A stretch of DNA of 64,000 nt, taken from an uncultured Lachnospiraceae bacterium (lineage in GTDB: Bacteria; Bacillota; Clostridia; Lachnospirales; Lachnospiraceae). The DNA is taken from positions 1-64,000 of the forward strand of contig ONHG01000019.1 in NCBI GenBank assembly GCA_900317585.1, read 5' to 3'. The first letter of the stretch is position 1. Each line of letters opens with the position of its first letter. The position numbers and the translations under genes were made by a program. Of this stretch, positions 1-8,355 are shown piece after piece. Below the pieces are notes generated by a model that was not told the origin of the DNA, ran no database searches, and saw only the letters and a program-made list of their open reading frames with translations.

Positions 1-1326
1 TGTATTCCAGAGATAATCGCCAAAAAGCTCTTCTATTTTTTCAGTATCCTTCTCCACAAATGCATTGCAGAATTGTTCAAGTGTCTTTCCGTCATTTGCG
101 GTTGTATCGCTGAACCATTCGCGGATTTTTTTGATGAAAAGGTTTTTAATCTCGCGGTTTGGTATTGATAAACGCACCCTGCCATCGTCGGTCACACCCT
201 GCTTGGTCAGGTAACCGGTGGTGAAGAGCACACTCCACAGGTTTGCGATGCTTTTGTCGATTTCATCGTAGGTCAGCTCTTGGGATATTTCTTTCTCAAT
301 GTATTCGCCTGCTATCAGACGCTCAATCTCATCCTTAGTCTGGACATCGGCTTTGTCAATGAAGCTTCTGACCAGAGCATTTCCGCTTGAATTTGACCAG
401 AAGTCCTGCGGCTTTGCAGTGGGATCTGCACACAGGCTCTTGCAATATCTTATGACATCCCACGGGCAGTAGATATCGGTGTTGCCGAAATGATAGCCGT
501 CGTACCATTCTCTTACATCTGTATAATGCTCTGAAAGATTAAAATACTTAAGTATTTCCTGAACCTCTTTATCTGTAAAGCCAAAGCACTCGTCATACAT
601 TGAATCCATGATTGAAACGACTTCAAAATTATTTAATCCTGTAAAGATGCTTTCCTTTGATATGCAAAGACAGCCTGTTAAAATAGCAAACTGTAAGTAA
701 TCGTTGGTCTTTAGTGCCTGGCCGAACAAGCCTCGTATGAGAGAGACCATCTCATGGTAGTAGCCGTTCTGGTATGCCTTGTCGAGTGGCACATCGTATT
801 CATCTATCAGGATGACCACCTTTTTGCCGTAATGCTTATATAACAATTGTGACAGCTTACGGAGGCTGTCATTTATATTCTCATCAGTACCTGTAAGCAT
901 CTTTACAAAGTATGCCTTATCCTCGTCAGTAAGAGCCTCACTTGTTTTGAGATAGTAATGTCTGTCCATTTCAGTGGAAAGAATCGATTTTAGCATCATT
1001 TTTGCATCTGCAAAGGTCAGCCCTTCAACACCCTTTAGTGTAAGAAATATAACAGGATATTTGCCCATATGCTCATCACAAAGAGCTTTATTCTGGGAAA
1101 TATATAATCCGTCAAACAGTGATTTGTCAGTGCCAATCTCAAAAAATGAGCGTAGCATGCTCATGCCAAGAGTCTTTCCAAAGCGCCTGGGACGGGTGAA
1201 CAGCGTTACTTTACTCCAATTGTTTAAAGTCTGCTCGATAAGTATAGTTTTGTCTATATAATAAAATCCAGACCTTCGTATATCTTCAAAATTTTCGATT
1301 CCAACAGGCAGTTTTAATATTTCCAT
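1..1326 (-). CDS. AAA-ATPase-like protein (DUF1703 type), C-terminus cut by window edge
   Basis: The reading frame is open from an ATG at 1326 to the left edge, so at least 442 residues are present and the C-terminus is missing. The protein opens LPVGIENFEDIRRSGFYYID, then a P-loop variant FTRPRRFGKT (about residues 41-50) and a Walker-B-like stretch VVILIDEYDVPLDKAY (about 170-185). These are hallmarks of the AAA-ATPase-like / DUF1703 family. Members usually end in a PD-(D/E)XK nuclease fold, which would lie outside this window. The family is expanded in gut Firmicutes and Bacteroidetes. Its role is not settled; defence or mobile-element association is often suggested. A decayed relative sits divergently at 1523-1915, so this looks like a paralogue-rich accessory locus. 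Family call is firm; function is inference. Confidence 0.85.
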   Translation of the reverse strand, partial: MEILKLPVGIENFEDIRRSGFYYIDKTILIEQTLNNWSKVTLFTRPRRFGKTLGMSMLRSFFEIGTDKSLFDGLYISQNKALCDEHMGKYPVIFLTLKGVEGLTFADAKMMLKSILSTEMDRHYYLKTSEALTDEDKAYFVKMLTGTDENINDSLRKLSQLLYKHYGKKVVILIDEYDVPLDKAYQNGYYHEMVSLIRGLFGQALKTNDYLQFAILTGCLCISKESIFTGLNNFEVVSIMDSMYDECFGFTDKEVQEILKYFNLSEHYTDVREWYDGYHFGNTDIYCPWDVIRYCKSLCADPTAKPQDFWSNSSGNALVRSFIDKADVQTKDEIERLIAGEYIEKEISQELTYDEIDKSIANLWSVLFTTGYLTKQGVTDDGRVRLSIPNREIKNLFIKKIREWFSDTTANDGKTLEQFCNAFVEKDTEKIEELFGDYLWNT

Positions 1327-1522
1327 GCGAGCCTCCCCGGTAAAAAAATGATTGATACATTTACATATAGTATAACTGATTTTTTGAGGAATTACAATTT
1401 TTATACCACTTTACATTTTATACCACTTTACAATTTTCAAGGCGTAAGCAGTATCTTTCTTTGCTTGTAATCGTTTCAAAAGAATTATATAATAGGCATA
1501 TATGATTTTAGGAGAAGAAAGT

Positions 1523-1915
1523 ATGGCACAGACTATAAGCATCGGAAAACAGTGAGATTTTTGAGAAACTTTCTATATGGAACAGCGAAAAATACCGCAA
1601 GCTACAGGGAGCATATCCTGTTATATTTATAAGTTTTGCTGATGTAAAGCAGGTAAATTAAATCGTGAAAGTGGCTTTGGAAGATATGATGTAGTTCTGG
1701 TTCCGAGGGAGAAGGGACGTGACGCATTTGTTATGGATTTTAAGGTGTTTGATGACAGTGAAGAAAGTGGACTTGAAGATACGGTTGCGTCAGCGCTCAG
1801 ACAAATTGATGAGAAAAACTATGATACTCAATTGCTGGACAGGGGAATACCTGAGAAGAATATCAAGCATTATGGATTTGCATTTTGCGGAAAAAAAGTG
1901 TTGATCGGATGCTGA
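1523..1915 (+). pseudogene. Remnant of a second AAA-ATPase-like / PD-(D/E)XK (DUF1703) gene with internal deletions
   Basis: Three collinear pieces of one family survive. First is a start preceded by GGAGAAGAAAGT that reads MAQTISIGKQ and stops. Next is a middle piece in another frame, SEIFEKLSIWNSEKYRKLQG followed by AYPVIFISFADVKQ. Last is the C-terminal nuclease segment SGFGRYDVVLVPREK ... FVMDFKVFD ... ALRQIDEKNYDTQLLDRG ... HYGFAFCGKKVLIGC, ending in TGA at 1915. The FVMDFKVF stretch is the nuclease-like (D/E)xK region of the family. The P-loop and most of the ATPase domain are gone, so two large deletions plus frame changes have occurred. The piece order and the intact ends make a pseudogene far more likely than a small real gene. 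Confidence 0.85.
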
Positions 1916-1972
1916 GAGAAATTATGATACGAGAAATTGAAAAATATGATTATTTAGCAGGAGGTATTATAT

Positions 1973-3130
1973 ATGTACAATTTCACATTCAACATTCCAA
2001 CAAAGATTCATTTCGGAAAGGACACAATTTCAAATTTATCAGAGCTTAAGGCATATGGCAGCAAGGTGCTTTTAGTGTACGGAGGCGGCTCTATAAAGAA
2101 AAACGGTCTCTACGATACCGCAATGAAGATCCTTAAGGATGCGGGGCTGATCGTGTTTGAGCTTAGCGGAGTGGAGCCAAACCCAAAGATTGAGACAGTC
2201 AGAAAGGGTGTTGAAATCTGTAAAAATGAGGGTATCGACATGGTGCTTGCAATAGGAGGCGGCAGTACAATTGATTGCTCAAAGGTTGTTGCAGCAGGGG
2301 CAAAGTATGATGGTGATGCATGGGATCTGGTGCTTGATGGCTCAAAGGTCAAGGCGGCACTTCCGATATTTGATGTGCTTACTCTTTCCGCAACAGGAAC
2401 AGAGATGGATCCTTTTGCTGTTATCTCTGATATGTCTAAAAATGAAAAGTGGGGAACAGGATCGCCGTATATGGTGCCAACTATGTCAATATTAAATCCT
2501 GAATATACTTTTTCAGTATCAAAAAAACAGACCGCAGCAGGAACCGCAGATATGATGAGCCATACAATGGAGAATTATTTCTCTATGGAGAATGCTGACT
2601 GCCAGAAATTTATGGCGGAGGGATTGTTACGTACAATGATTAAAAATGGACCGGTTGCCCTCGCACAGCCTGATAATTACGAGGCCAGAGCCAACCTGAT
2701 GTGGGCAGGCACACATGCAATCAACGGCGTTGTGGGCGATGGCTGCTCACCGGCATGGTGCGTACATCCTATGGAGCATGAGCTGAGCGCTTTCTATGAT
2801 ATTACTCACGGAGAGGGACTTGCAATACTCACACCGGCGTGGATGGAGCACATACTAAATGACGACACACTTCCAATGTTTGTGGAGTTTGCAAAAAATG
2901 TCTGGGGACTTTCCGGTGATGATAACTATGCACTTGCACACGCAGGCATTGATGCACTGAAGAAATTCTTCTTTGAGACAATGGGCATTCCTGCAAATCT
3001 AAGAGCGGTAGGAATCACAGACGACAGGAACTTTGAGGTGATGGCAAAGAAGGCCTGCGAGGGTTCAAAGGGATCGTTTGTACCGCTTAGCAAGGACGAT
3101 ATTGTGGAGATATACAGAGCGGCATTTTAA
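1973..3130 (+). CDS. Iron-containing alcohol dehydrogenase (butanol dehydrogenase-like)
   Basis: A 385-residue group III (iron-dependent) alcohol dehydrogenase, which reduces aldehydes to alcohols with NAD(P)H in the cytoplasm, often serving butanol or ethanol formation. The N-terminal nucleotide domain carries VLLVYGGGSIKKNGLYD (about 33-49) and AIGGGSTIDCSKV (about 93-105). The metal site is visible as TADMMSHTMENYF (Asp and His near 195-199), HPMEHELSAFYD and ITHGEGLAILTP (two His near 263 and 277). Length fits BdhA/YqhD-type enzymes. The start has AGGAGG eight bases upstream. It stands alone between a pseudogene and a terminator-like hairpin, so it is probably monocistronic. Exact substrate is inference. 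Confidence 0.95.
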   Translation: MYNFTFNIPTKIHFGKDTISNLSELKAYGSKVLLVYGGGSIKKNGLYDTAMKILKDAGLIVFELSGVEPNPKIETVRKGVEICKNEGIDMVLAIGGGSTIDCSKVVAAGAKYDGDAWDLVLDGSKVKAALPIFDVLTLSATGTEMDPFAVISDMSKNEKWGTGSPYMVPTMSILNPEYTFSVSKKQTAAGTADMMSHTMENYFSMENADCQKFMAEGLLRTMIKNGPVALAQPDNYEARANLMWAGTHAINGVVGDGCSPAWCVHPMEHELSAFYDITHGEGLAILTPAWMEHILNDDTLPMFVEFAKNVWGLSGDDNYALAHAGIDALKKFFFETMGIPANLRAVGITDDRNFEVMAKKACEGSKGSFVPLSKDDIVEIYRAAF

Positions 3131-3200
3131 TAAATCGTTCCTGCAAATAACCGGATTAATACCTTGATTGAAATTATATTTGAGGTATGAGAACAAAATA

Positions 3201-3240
3201 AGAGTGTAGGCTATCCAATAAATAACCTGCACTCTTTTTA
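3201..3240. terminator. Bidirectional terminator between adh and hicB-like gene
   Basis: The stem AGAGTGTAGG / CCTGCACTCT (3201-3210 with 3226-3235, one G-T pair) is followed by a T run on the plus strand and preceded by A-rich sequence. It can therefore end both the dehydrogenase and the convergent minus-strand gene. Confidence 0.75.
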
Positions 3241-3264
3241 GTTTGATTTGGTTTTTAAATTTAT

Positions 3265-3687
3265 TTATCTTGATACACCTAGCTTTACCATGAGAGCCTC
3301 CTGCAAAACGCGGGATACGTTGATATGGGATTTCTCAGCTTCCTGATTAAGCCAATTAGGGAGAGTGACATTTCTTCGGACGGTTTTATTGTCGACCTTG
3401 CGGCGGTATTCATCAAAATCTATATCCACAAATGAAACATGACTAATACCAGGATTGTCAAAGGGACCGTTTTTGATATCAATATCTGAAATATCACTTG
3501 GAACCGGAATTTCCTTGCCCAGATCCTGTAATGTGATTCCGTTTGCTCCAATGGCGTCGCGGGCCATCTCTATAGCGTCTGACAGACCGAAGCCCTCTGT
3601 TAATATATCCATATCAGGAACATTAATAAGCACGGTGTCTTTCTTATCCTTTAATTGTGTAAATATAACTGGATATACCTGTTTCAT
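3265..3687 (-). CDS. HicB-family antitoxin-like protein, no HicA beside it
   Basis: A 140-residue protein. The N-terminal part (MKQVYPVIFTQLKD ... TVLINVPDMDILTEGFGL, SDAIEMARDAIGANGITLQDLG) matches the HicB RNase-H-like fold, in which a strand-rich start is followed by an 'A...ARDAI' helix. The C-terminal part (KTVRRNVTLPNWLNQEAEK, SHINVSRVLQEALMVKLG) is a ribbon-helix-helix-like DNA-binding segment. HicB proteins normally neutralise the HicA RNase and repress their own operon. I chose the ATG at 3687 because GGAGG lies just upstream; an ATG ten codons earlier has no such site. No small HicA-like frame lies on either side, so this is an orphan. A perfect dyad at 3711-3731 overlaps its promoter region. 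Confidence 0.8.
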   Translation of the reverse strand: MKQVYPVIFTQLKDKKDTVLINVPDMDILTEGFGLSDAIEMARDAIGANGITLQDLGKEIPVPSDISDIDIKNGPFDNPGISHVSFVDIDFDEYRRKVDNKTVRRNVTLPNWLNQEAEKSHINVSRVLQEALMVKLGVSR

Positions 3688-3710
3688 AAATGCCTCCTCC
3701 ATAATCATAA

Positions 3711-3731
3711 TATACACATTAAGTGTGTATA
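3711..3731. promoter_or_regulatory. Palindromic operator candidate of the HicB-like gene
   Basis: Perfect 8-bp arms TATACACA / TGTGTATA are separated by TTAAG, 24 bp upstream of the gene's start codon. HicB antitoxins with ribbon-helix-helix tails bind such dyads; autoregulation is inferred from position. Confidence 0.6.
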
Positions 3732-3773
3732 AGTCAACGGCTTTTTATAACAAAATATATCTTTATGAAAAAT

Positions 3774-3820
3774 AAAATAAGCCATGTTACCACCACAGCG
3801 GTGAGAACATGGCTTATTTT
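3774..3820. terminator. Strong hairpin with T run, no adjacent upstream gene
   Basis: Fifteen-bp arms AAAATAAGCCATGTT / AACATGGCTTATTTT flank a 17-nt loop. The structure is terminator-like on both strands. On the minus strand it could stop transcription of the kinase gene (3987-5141) before it enters the hicB-like gene. Confidence 0.55.
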
Positions 3821-3843
3821 TATGTGCTATGATATAAATAATC

Positions 3844-3979
3844 GTAACTGTTCAGTACCTTCACAGTTACGAGCCGCAAGCGCATTAGAATCAGCTGTGC
3901 TGATGGGCGCTTGCTCTTACATAATATACGTTTTCTTACGAAATATGCGGTACCGCATATTTCTGTACTGAATAGTTAT
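3844..3979. repeat. MITE-like dispersed repeat, family A, copy 1
   Basis: The element is about 136 bp and ends in imperfect inverted repeats, GTAACTGTTCAGTAC on the left and the complement of ATAACTATTCAGTAC on the right. Inside are a GCAAGCGC / GCGCTTGC stem and a perfect 22-bp palindrome at 3941-3962 centred on GGTACC. An inverted second copy lies at 19005-19139, and partial ends lie at 51036 and 60525. It carries no coding frame, as expected of a miniature inverted-repeat element. It ends seven bases beyond the kinase stop codon. Confidence 0.8.
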
Positions 3980-3986
3980 AAAATAA

Positions 3987-5141
3987 TCAATTTATAGGGA
4001 ATGCAACAGACTCTATAATGAACATAATCACAAATAGAGCAAAAATCACTGCCACATCTAGCAGTATTATGCCGACGTAGTGCAGGAAACGGTTTTTGCT
4101 CTTGCAAAGTGGCAGTATATTCTGTACATTGAGATAGTTAAAGCCACAGAAAATCGCAAATATGAACATACCAAGACAGAAGATTCTTTCAAGCCACAGC
4201 TTTGCACCGTAAGTATTTTCTAATTCCAGTGACAGGCAAAGCCATATTATGAACAGATATGCGACTGAGGATAGCAGCATTTTCCATGGAGTTCTCGTGC
4301 GAAATCCGGGTGGGAGGAAACGGGAAGAACTGTCGTGGATAGCTCGTTTAGCAGTATCGGCATTGGCAGCATTGTTTGCATTATCATGGTTCTGGTGTGC
4401 ATATTGACTTGAATTACCGGCAGCAGAAGTGCTGTGCTGCGCAGGATAATATGACTGCGATACGGCATTTTTTAACTCTGCCACAGACTGGTATCTTGCG
4501 GCTGGTGTCATCTGAGTACATTTTTCTGCAATCAGGTTAAGCCGGTGCAAAATTGGAGCAATGTCGGGAACCGGAGTGATGCTGCCAAGCATTTCGCGCA
4601 GTACTATGCCGAGAGAATATATGTCTGTTTTCGGAGATGAAGAACCAAAGCCATACTGCTCGGGAGCTGCATATCCGGGAGTGCCGATCAGCACGGTATC
4701 AGACTCGTTTTGTCCGGAAAATTGTTTTGCGGCATTGAAATCTAAAAGCATGGCATAGTTATAACTGGTGATTATGATATTTGACGGCTTTATATCGCGA
4801 TGGATTATAGGCGGAGTCATCGAGTGCAGAGCTTCAAGTATATTGCAGAGCATAATCATGTAGCTTCTGATATCGGAAACACTAAGGTCAGAGTTGTCTA
4901 TTTTTTCCTGCAGGGAGGTTCCGCTTATATATTCTTCGATTACGATAAGCTGATTGCCATCTTCATAGTAATTGATAAGGCGCGGAATACCGGCCACAGG
5001 ATTGCGATAAAGGTATTCGTACACGCGGATATTGTATACATCAAGGATTTTCTGGACATAAATATTGCCGGAAAGCGCAGATTGAACCAGATAAACCTTG
5101 TGTTCTTCATTTAAGGCTGAGATTATTTTGTAATCGCTCAT
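3987..5141 (-). CDS. Membrane-anchored serine/threonine protein kinase
   Basis: A 384-residue Hanks-type kinase. The catalytic loop is IIHRDIKPSNIIITS (about 111-125). The metal-binding motif is LLDFNAAKQ, with Asn where most kinases have DFG Gly, a variant I know from other clostridial kinases. The activation segment ends GTPGYAAPEQYGFG, followed by KTDIYSLGIVLREML. The glycine-rich loop is poorly preserved, though YVQKIL supplies a candidate ATP lysine. After a Ser/Asn/His-rich linker (about 230-270) come three hydrophobic segments, placing the kinase at the cytoplasmic face with no external sensor domain. It is divergent from a helix-turn-helix-like protein 77 bp away, which may be its partner or substrate (inference). 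The start has GAAAGG upstream. Confidence 0.9.
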   Translation of the reverse strand: MSDYKIISALNEEHKVYLVQSALSGNIYVQKILDVYNIRVYEYLYRNPVAGIPRLINYYEDGNQLIVIEEYISGTSLQEKIDNSDLSVSDIRSYMIMLCNILEALHSMTPPIIHRDIKPSNIIITSYNYAMLLDFNAAKQFSGQNESDTVLIGTPGYAAPEQYGFGSSSPKTDIYSLGIVLREMLGSITPVPDIAPILHRLNLIAEKCTQMTPAARYQSVAELKNAVSQSYYPAQHSTSAAGNSSQYAHQNHDNANNAANADTAKRAIHDSSSRFLPPGFRTRTPWKMLLSSVAYLFIIWLCLSLELENTYGAKLWLERIFCLGMFIFAIFCGFNYLNVQNILPLCKSKNRFLHYVGIILLDVAVIFALFVIMFIIESVAFPIN

Positions 5142-5218
5142 GGTGCATGTATCCTTTCAGGTATCGCTAATGAGGTAGGAATAGTTACAAGTACAAGTAT
5201 AACAGATAGGAGAAATTT

Positions 5219-5680
5219 ATGAAGCAAAAAAATACAAAAGAATTGGATGATATCCTTGGAAAAACTCATATATCGGATTTTGATAAATTTTGTGTTGAGC
5301 AGAAGGACAGCATGAATCCGGAGCAAAATGCGTTTTCGGAGTACATAAAGGATTTGCTTAAGGAAAAGAAAATAACACAGCAGATGGTGTTTTTGAAGGC
5401 TGATATTCCGGAAAAATACGGCTACAAGCTTCTGTCAGGCGAAAAACATACCAGGCAGAGGGATATTATCCTGAGGATATGTTATGCTGCAGAGCTTACA
5501 TTGGAGCAGACCCAGAGAGCCTTGCGAAAATACGAGATGCCGCAGCTCTATGCAAAAATCCCGAGAGATGCCCTTCTTATGCTTATTTTTAAAGACCATC
5601 CGGGTGGAATCATAGAAGTGAACGAATTACTCAGCAAAAATGGTATGGAAATGCTAAGGACAAGTGGTGTGCAGGAGTAG
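5219..5680 (+). CDS. Helix-turn-helix-like protein divergent from the kinase
   Basis: A 153-residue cytoplasmic protein. The region FSEYIKDLLKEKKITQQMVF followed by LKADIPEKYGYKLLSGEKHT and RQRDIILRICYAAELTLEQT resembles an XRE/Cro-type HTH: a short 'lxelLkekgit' helix, a recognition-like 'GYKLLSGEKHTRQRD' and a 'ailralgltleE' helix. The rest (LRKYEMPQLYAKIPRDALLM ... GIIEVNELLSKNG) has no domain I recognise. The start follows AGGAGAAATTT. It is head-to-head with the Ser/Thr kinase at 5141, so both promoters share 77 bp. I infer that the pair is functionally linked, for example a phosphorylated regulator. Nothing in the sequence proves that. Confidence 0.65.
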   Translation: MKQKNTKELDDILGKTHISDFDKFCVEQKDSMNPEQNAFSEYIKDLLKEKKITQQMVFLKADIPEKYGYKLLSGEKHTRQRDIILRICYAAELTLEQTQRALRKYEMPQLYAKIPRDALLMLIFKDHPGGIIEVNELLSKNGMEMLRTSGVQE

Positions 5681-5773
5681 GTTTAGAATATAATTTTACC
5701 ACCGCTGCGGGGAGAACGGTATTCATACTGTGATGGTATAATAGTCCTACAATTTACAGAGGAGGACTTAACC

Positions 5774-6670
5774 ATGAAAAAAAGAACTAATTTACTGGCT
5801 CTTGTACTGAGTATCACAGCAATTACTTTTACATTATTGGGATGCAGCTCGGATACAGGGCAAAAAAAGAGCATAGCTGCACCGGGAAGCGCAACAGAGA
5901 CCGGTGGAGGCGCAGATCAGGCATCAGCAGATGAGAGCATCAATGAGCAGGTGCTTGTAGACCAGGATGGCATCAAAATAACTGCGACTGAATATGTGAC
6001 GGACAGCATATGGGGAGATGGAATTAAGCTTCTGGTTGAAAATAATTCGGCCAAGGACTATACAATAGGCTGTGATGCACTTATCGTGAACGATTATATG
6101 ATCACAGATCTGTTCAGCTCGGATGTTGCGGCAGGAAAGAAGTCGAATGAGGTTATGTATTTATCGTCAACAGAGCTTAAAGCAGCCGGAATAGATACAG
6201 TAGGACAAATTGAGATGTATTTCCATGCATACGATTCAAACTGGGATAATCTTTTCAAGAATGTATATTCAAAGCTTGAGACCTCTGAATTTGCAAACAT
6301 GGATACGACACCAAACGATGCGGGACAGGAGCTTTACAATGCAAATGGTGTAAGGATTGTTGGAAAAACAGTTGATGAAAATTCCTTCTGGGGAACAGCA
6401 ATTTTACTTTACATCGAAAACACATCAGGTCAGAATGTCGGAATAAACGTGGACAATATGTCTATCAATGGATATATGATGACACCGCTGTTTTCAACCA
6501 CGGTCTATGACGGAAAGAAGTCGATAGATGATATAACCATTATGTCAAGTGACCTTGAGGCAAACGGAATCACGTCGGTCGATCAGGTGGAGCTTAAATT
6601 CCATATATACAATGCTGAGAGCTACGATACAATAGCGGATTCAGATGCGATAACATTTACGGCACAGTAA
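5774..6670 (+). CDS. Lipoprotein with two tandem copies of one domain
   Basis: A 298-residue protein with a lipoprotein signal: Lys-rich start, hydrophobic core, lipobox ITFTLLGCSS with Cys near 24, then a flexible Gly/Ala/Ser linker. Two homologous segments of about 100 residues follow. Repeat 1 runs GIKITATEYV ... WGDGIKLLVENNSAKD ... LIVNDYMITDLFSSDV ... KKSNEVMYLSSTELKAAGI ... IEMYFHAYDS. Repeat 2 runs GVRIVGKTVD ... WGTAILLYIENTSGQN ... MSINGYMMTPLFSTTV ... KKSIDDITIMSSDLEANGI ... VELKFHIYNA. The copies share the WG..I.L.(I/V)EN and KKS......SS.(E/D)L.(A)..GI patterns, so the domain was duplicated. They look like beta-sandwich adhesion or ligand domains on the outer membrane face. No family name or ligand can be given. 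An RBS GGAGGA precedes the start. Confidence 0.8.
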   Translation: MKKRTNLLALVLSITAITFTLLGCSSDTGQKKSIAAPGSATETGGGADQASADESINEQVLVDQDGIKITATEYVTDSIWGDGIKLLVENNSAKDYTIGCDALIVNDYMITDLFSSDVAAGKKSNEVMYLSSTELKAAGIDTVGQIEMYFHAYDSNWDNLFKNVYSKLETSEFANMDTTPNDAGQELYNANGVRIVGKTVDENSFWGTAILLYIENTSGQNVGINVDNMSINGYMMTPLFSTTVYDGKKSIDDITIMSSDLEANGITSVDQVELKFHIYNAESYDTIADSDAITFTAQ

Positions 6671-6749
6671 ATAATTTAAACATCATATGAAAGTATGATT
6701 ATTAAACAGTAGAGCTACGCAATATTTAAATAGATAGGAGAAATTCATC

Positions 6750-7106
6750 ATGAAGGTTTGGAAATTAGTTTCAGGTATTTTATCAATAATTTTATTTGTT
6801 TTTGTATCATTTCAGTCATGCGCTGCAGGAGTATCTAATGCATTGGAGGCCAATGGTGAGGCATCAGGAAGTGCAGGAATAATTGTGGCAATTCTTATGC
6901 TTGCAGGTGGAATTGTTTCAATCGCTACGAGAAAATCGTTAGGCAAGGGTGGGAATATCGCACTCATAGTACTCTTTGGATTGGCAGCAATTATCGGATT
7001 TGCGGGTTATGGAAGCTTTTCAGATCTGGCTATATGGGCAGGCTGGTGCCTGATAAATGCAGTTCTTGCGGTAGTTGCACTGGTTATGGCAAAGAAGAAC
7101 AATTAA
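6750..7106 (+). CDS. Small four-helix membrane protein
   Basis: A 118-residue protein made almost wholly of hydrophobic segments, at about 8-26, 44-60, 70-86 and 92-112, with a basic C-terminus AKKNN. The first segment contains FQSCAAGVSNALEANGEASG, which is typical of Lachnospiraceae 4-TM proteins of the DUF4064-like kind, but I cannot assign a family with confidence. An RBS AGGAGAAATTCATC lies just upstream. It follows the duplicated-domain lipoprotein by 79 bp and is closed by a terminator at 7130-7160. The two may form one transcript. Function unknown. Confidence 0.7.
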   Translation: MKVWKLVSGILSIILFVFVSFQSCAAGVSNALEANGEASGSAGIIVAILMLAGGIVSIATRKSLGKGGNIALIVLFGLAAIIGFAGYGSFSDLAIWAGWCLINAVLAVVALVMAKKNN

Positions 7107-7129
7107 ATATTACTATTTGAATTCATATG

Positions 7130-7160
7130 AGGAAGATTCTAAGGAGAATCTTCCTTTTTT
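7130..7160 (+). terminator. Rho-independent terminator
   Basis: Eleven-bp arms AGGAAGATTCT / AGAATCTTCCT with a four-base loop are followed by six T. It ends the 6750-7106 gene. Confidence 0.9.
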
Positions 7161-7267
7161 GTATAATTTCATATACAAACGATATGTAACAGCATATTTA
7201 AGTATGCAATTTAAGGCAGTCGGTGATATAATATCTCTGATTTTGATAACACGGAGGAATAATTAAA

Positions 7268-8200
7268 ATGAATACAGCCTCAAAGACAAGACATGTCTTT
7301 ATTTTGTTTTTGGCAGATATAGTCTGGGGAATAGCCTTTGTAGCGCAGTCAAAGGGAGGGGATGCAGTTGGAGCATTTTCATTCAACGGCATCCGCTTCC
7401 TTATTGGTGCGCTCTGCCTTCTGCCGGTCATAAAAATACTGGATAAGAAAGAGCTGACGGTAAACAGGCCTGAAAGCAAAAAGCAAAAGAAAGAGCTTTG
7501 GATAGCCGGAAGCTGCTGTGGAATAGCACTTTTCTTTGCAAGCAACCTGCAGCAGCTTGGAATCAGCATGGGCGCAGAATCCGGCAAGGCCGGGTTTCTT
7601 ACAGCTACATATATACTTATGGTGCCTATACTTGGGATTTTCCTCAAAAGAAAATGCGGAGCTAAAATATGGATAGGTGTATTTATTGCACTGATAGGCA
7701 TGTATTTTCTGTGCATGAATGGGGCATTTTCACTTAGTGGCTCGGATTTGCTCCTGTTGGCAGGGGCATTGTGCTTTGCGATACAGATACTTGTTATAGA
7801 CCATTTCGTATCACATGTAGATGCGGTCAGACTTTCATGCATTGAGTTTTTTGTCACCGGACTTGGCTCATGTATAGTGATGATTTTTACTGATATGGGA
7901 CCGTCTGCCAGCGGTATAGCGCAGTGGGCACAGTCGCTTTGCACATGGGATGCATGGATTCCGATTCTCTATGCCGGCATTTTCTCAAGCGGAGTGGGCT
8001 ATACGCTGCAGATTGTCGGACAAAAGGGCCTAAATCCGGCGGTGGCATCGGTGGCGATGAGCCTTGAATCGGTGGTTTCTGTGATTGCAGGATGGATTCT
8101 GCTGGACCAGATGCTAGGTGGCAGAGAAATTTTTGGATGTGTGCTCATGTTTATTGCGATAATTATTGCACAGCTTCCGGATAGGGAGTATACTAAATAG
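7268..8200 (+). CDS. EamA/DMT-family permease
   Basis: A 310-residue membrane protein with about ten predicted helices, arranged as two EamA halves (about 8-147 and 160-300). The first half opens FLADIVWGIAFVAQSKGGD and FNGIRFLIGALCLLPVI, the usual 'wG.n.v..k......p..f...R' signature. The second half ends YAGIFSSGVGYTLQIVGQ, then ASVAMSLESVVSVIAGWILL, the typical 'al....P....i.g...l.E' exit. Drug/metabolite transporters of this kind export amino acids, nucleosides or other metabolites; the substrate cannot be told. A GGAGG RBS is present. It lies alone between two unrelated genes. Confidence 0.9.
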   Translation: MNTASKTRHVFILFLADIVWGIAFVAQSKGGDAVGAFSFNGIRFLIGALCLLPVIKILDKKELTVNRPESKKQKKELWIAGSCCGIALFFASNLQQLGISMGAESGKAGFLTATYILMVPILGIFLKRKCGAKIWIGVFIALIGMYFLCMNGAFSLSGSDLLLLAGALCFAIQILVIDHFVSHVDAVRLSCIEFFVTGLGSCIVMIFTDMGPSASGIAQWAQSLCTWDAWIPILYAGIFSSGVGYTLQIVGQKGLNPAVASVAMSLESVVSVIAGWILLDQMLGGREIFGCVLMFIAIIIAQLPDREYTK

Positions 8201-8355
8201 GTTACAGTATAAAAATGAAATGTGATTATTCAGAATCACTGAGAACAAAAAGCTGTTGCGGCATGATTGCATGTAAGCAGCAGTAAAGCACAAGTATAGT
8301 GCGGTTTTGCGAATGTGCGTGGGGATGAATAGTTACAACGAAATAGGGATTGGAT
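8201..8355. other. Intergenic region, 155 bp, one half-site of repeat family A
   Basis: No gene is visible. GAATAGTTAC at 8327-8336 matches the end of the family A repeat, just upstream of the carboxypeptidase start. Otherwise there is nothing I can name. Confidence 0.35.

Noticed and set aside
1500-1972. Independent small genes of about 60 codons before the alcohol dehydrogenase
   Set aside because: They are pieces of one decayed AAA-ATPase-like gene in different frames.
7198-7944. 248-codon minus frame opposite the EamA permease
   Set aside because: No RBS, composition typical of an antisense shadow of a membrane-protein gene, and the plus-strand product is a clear DMT permease.
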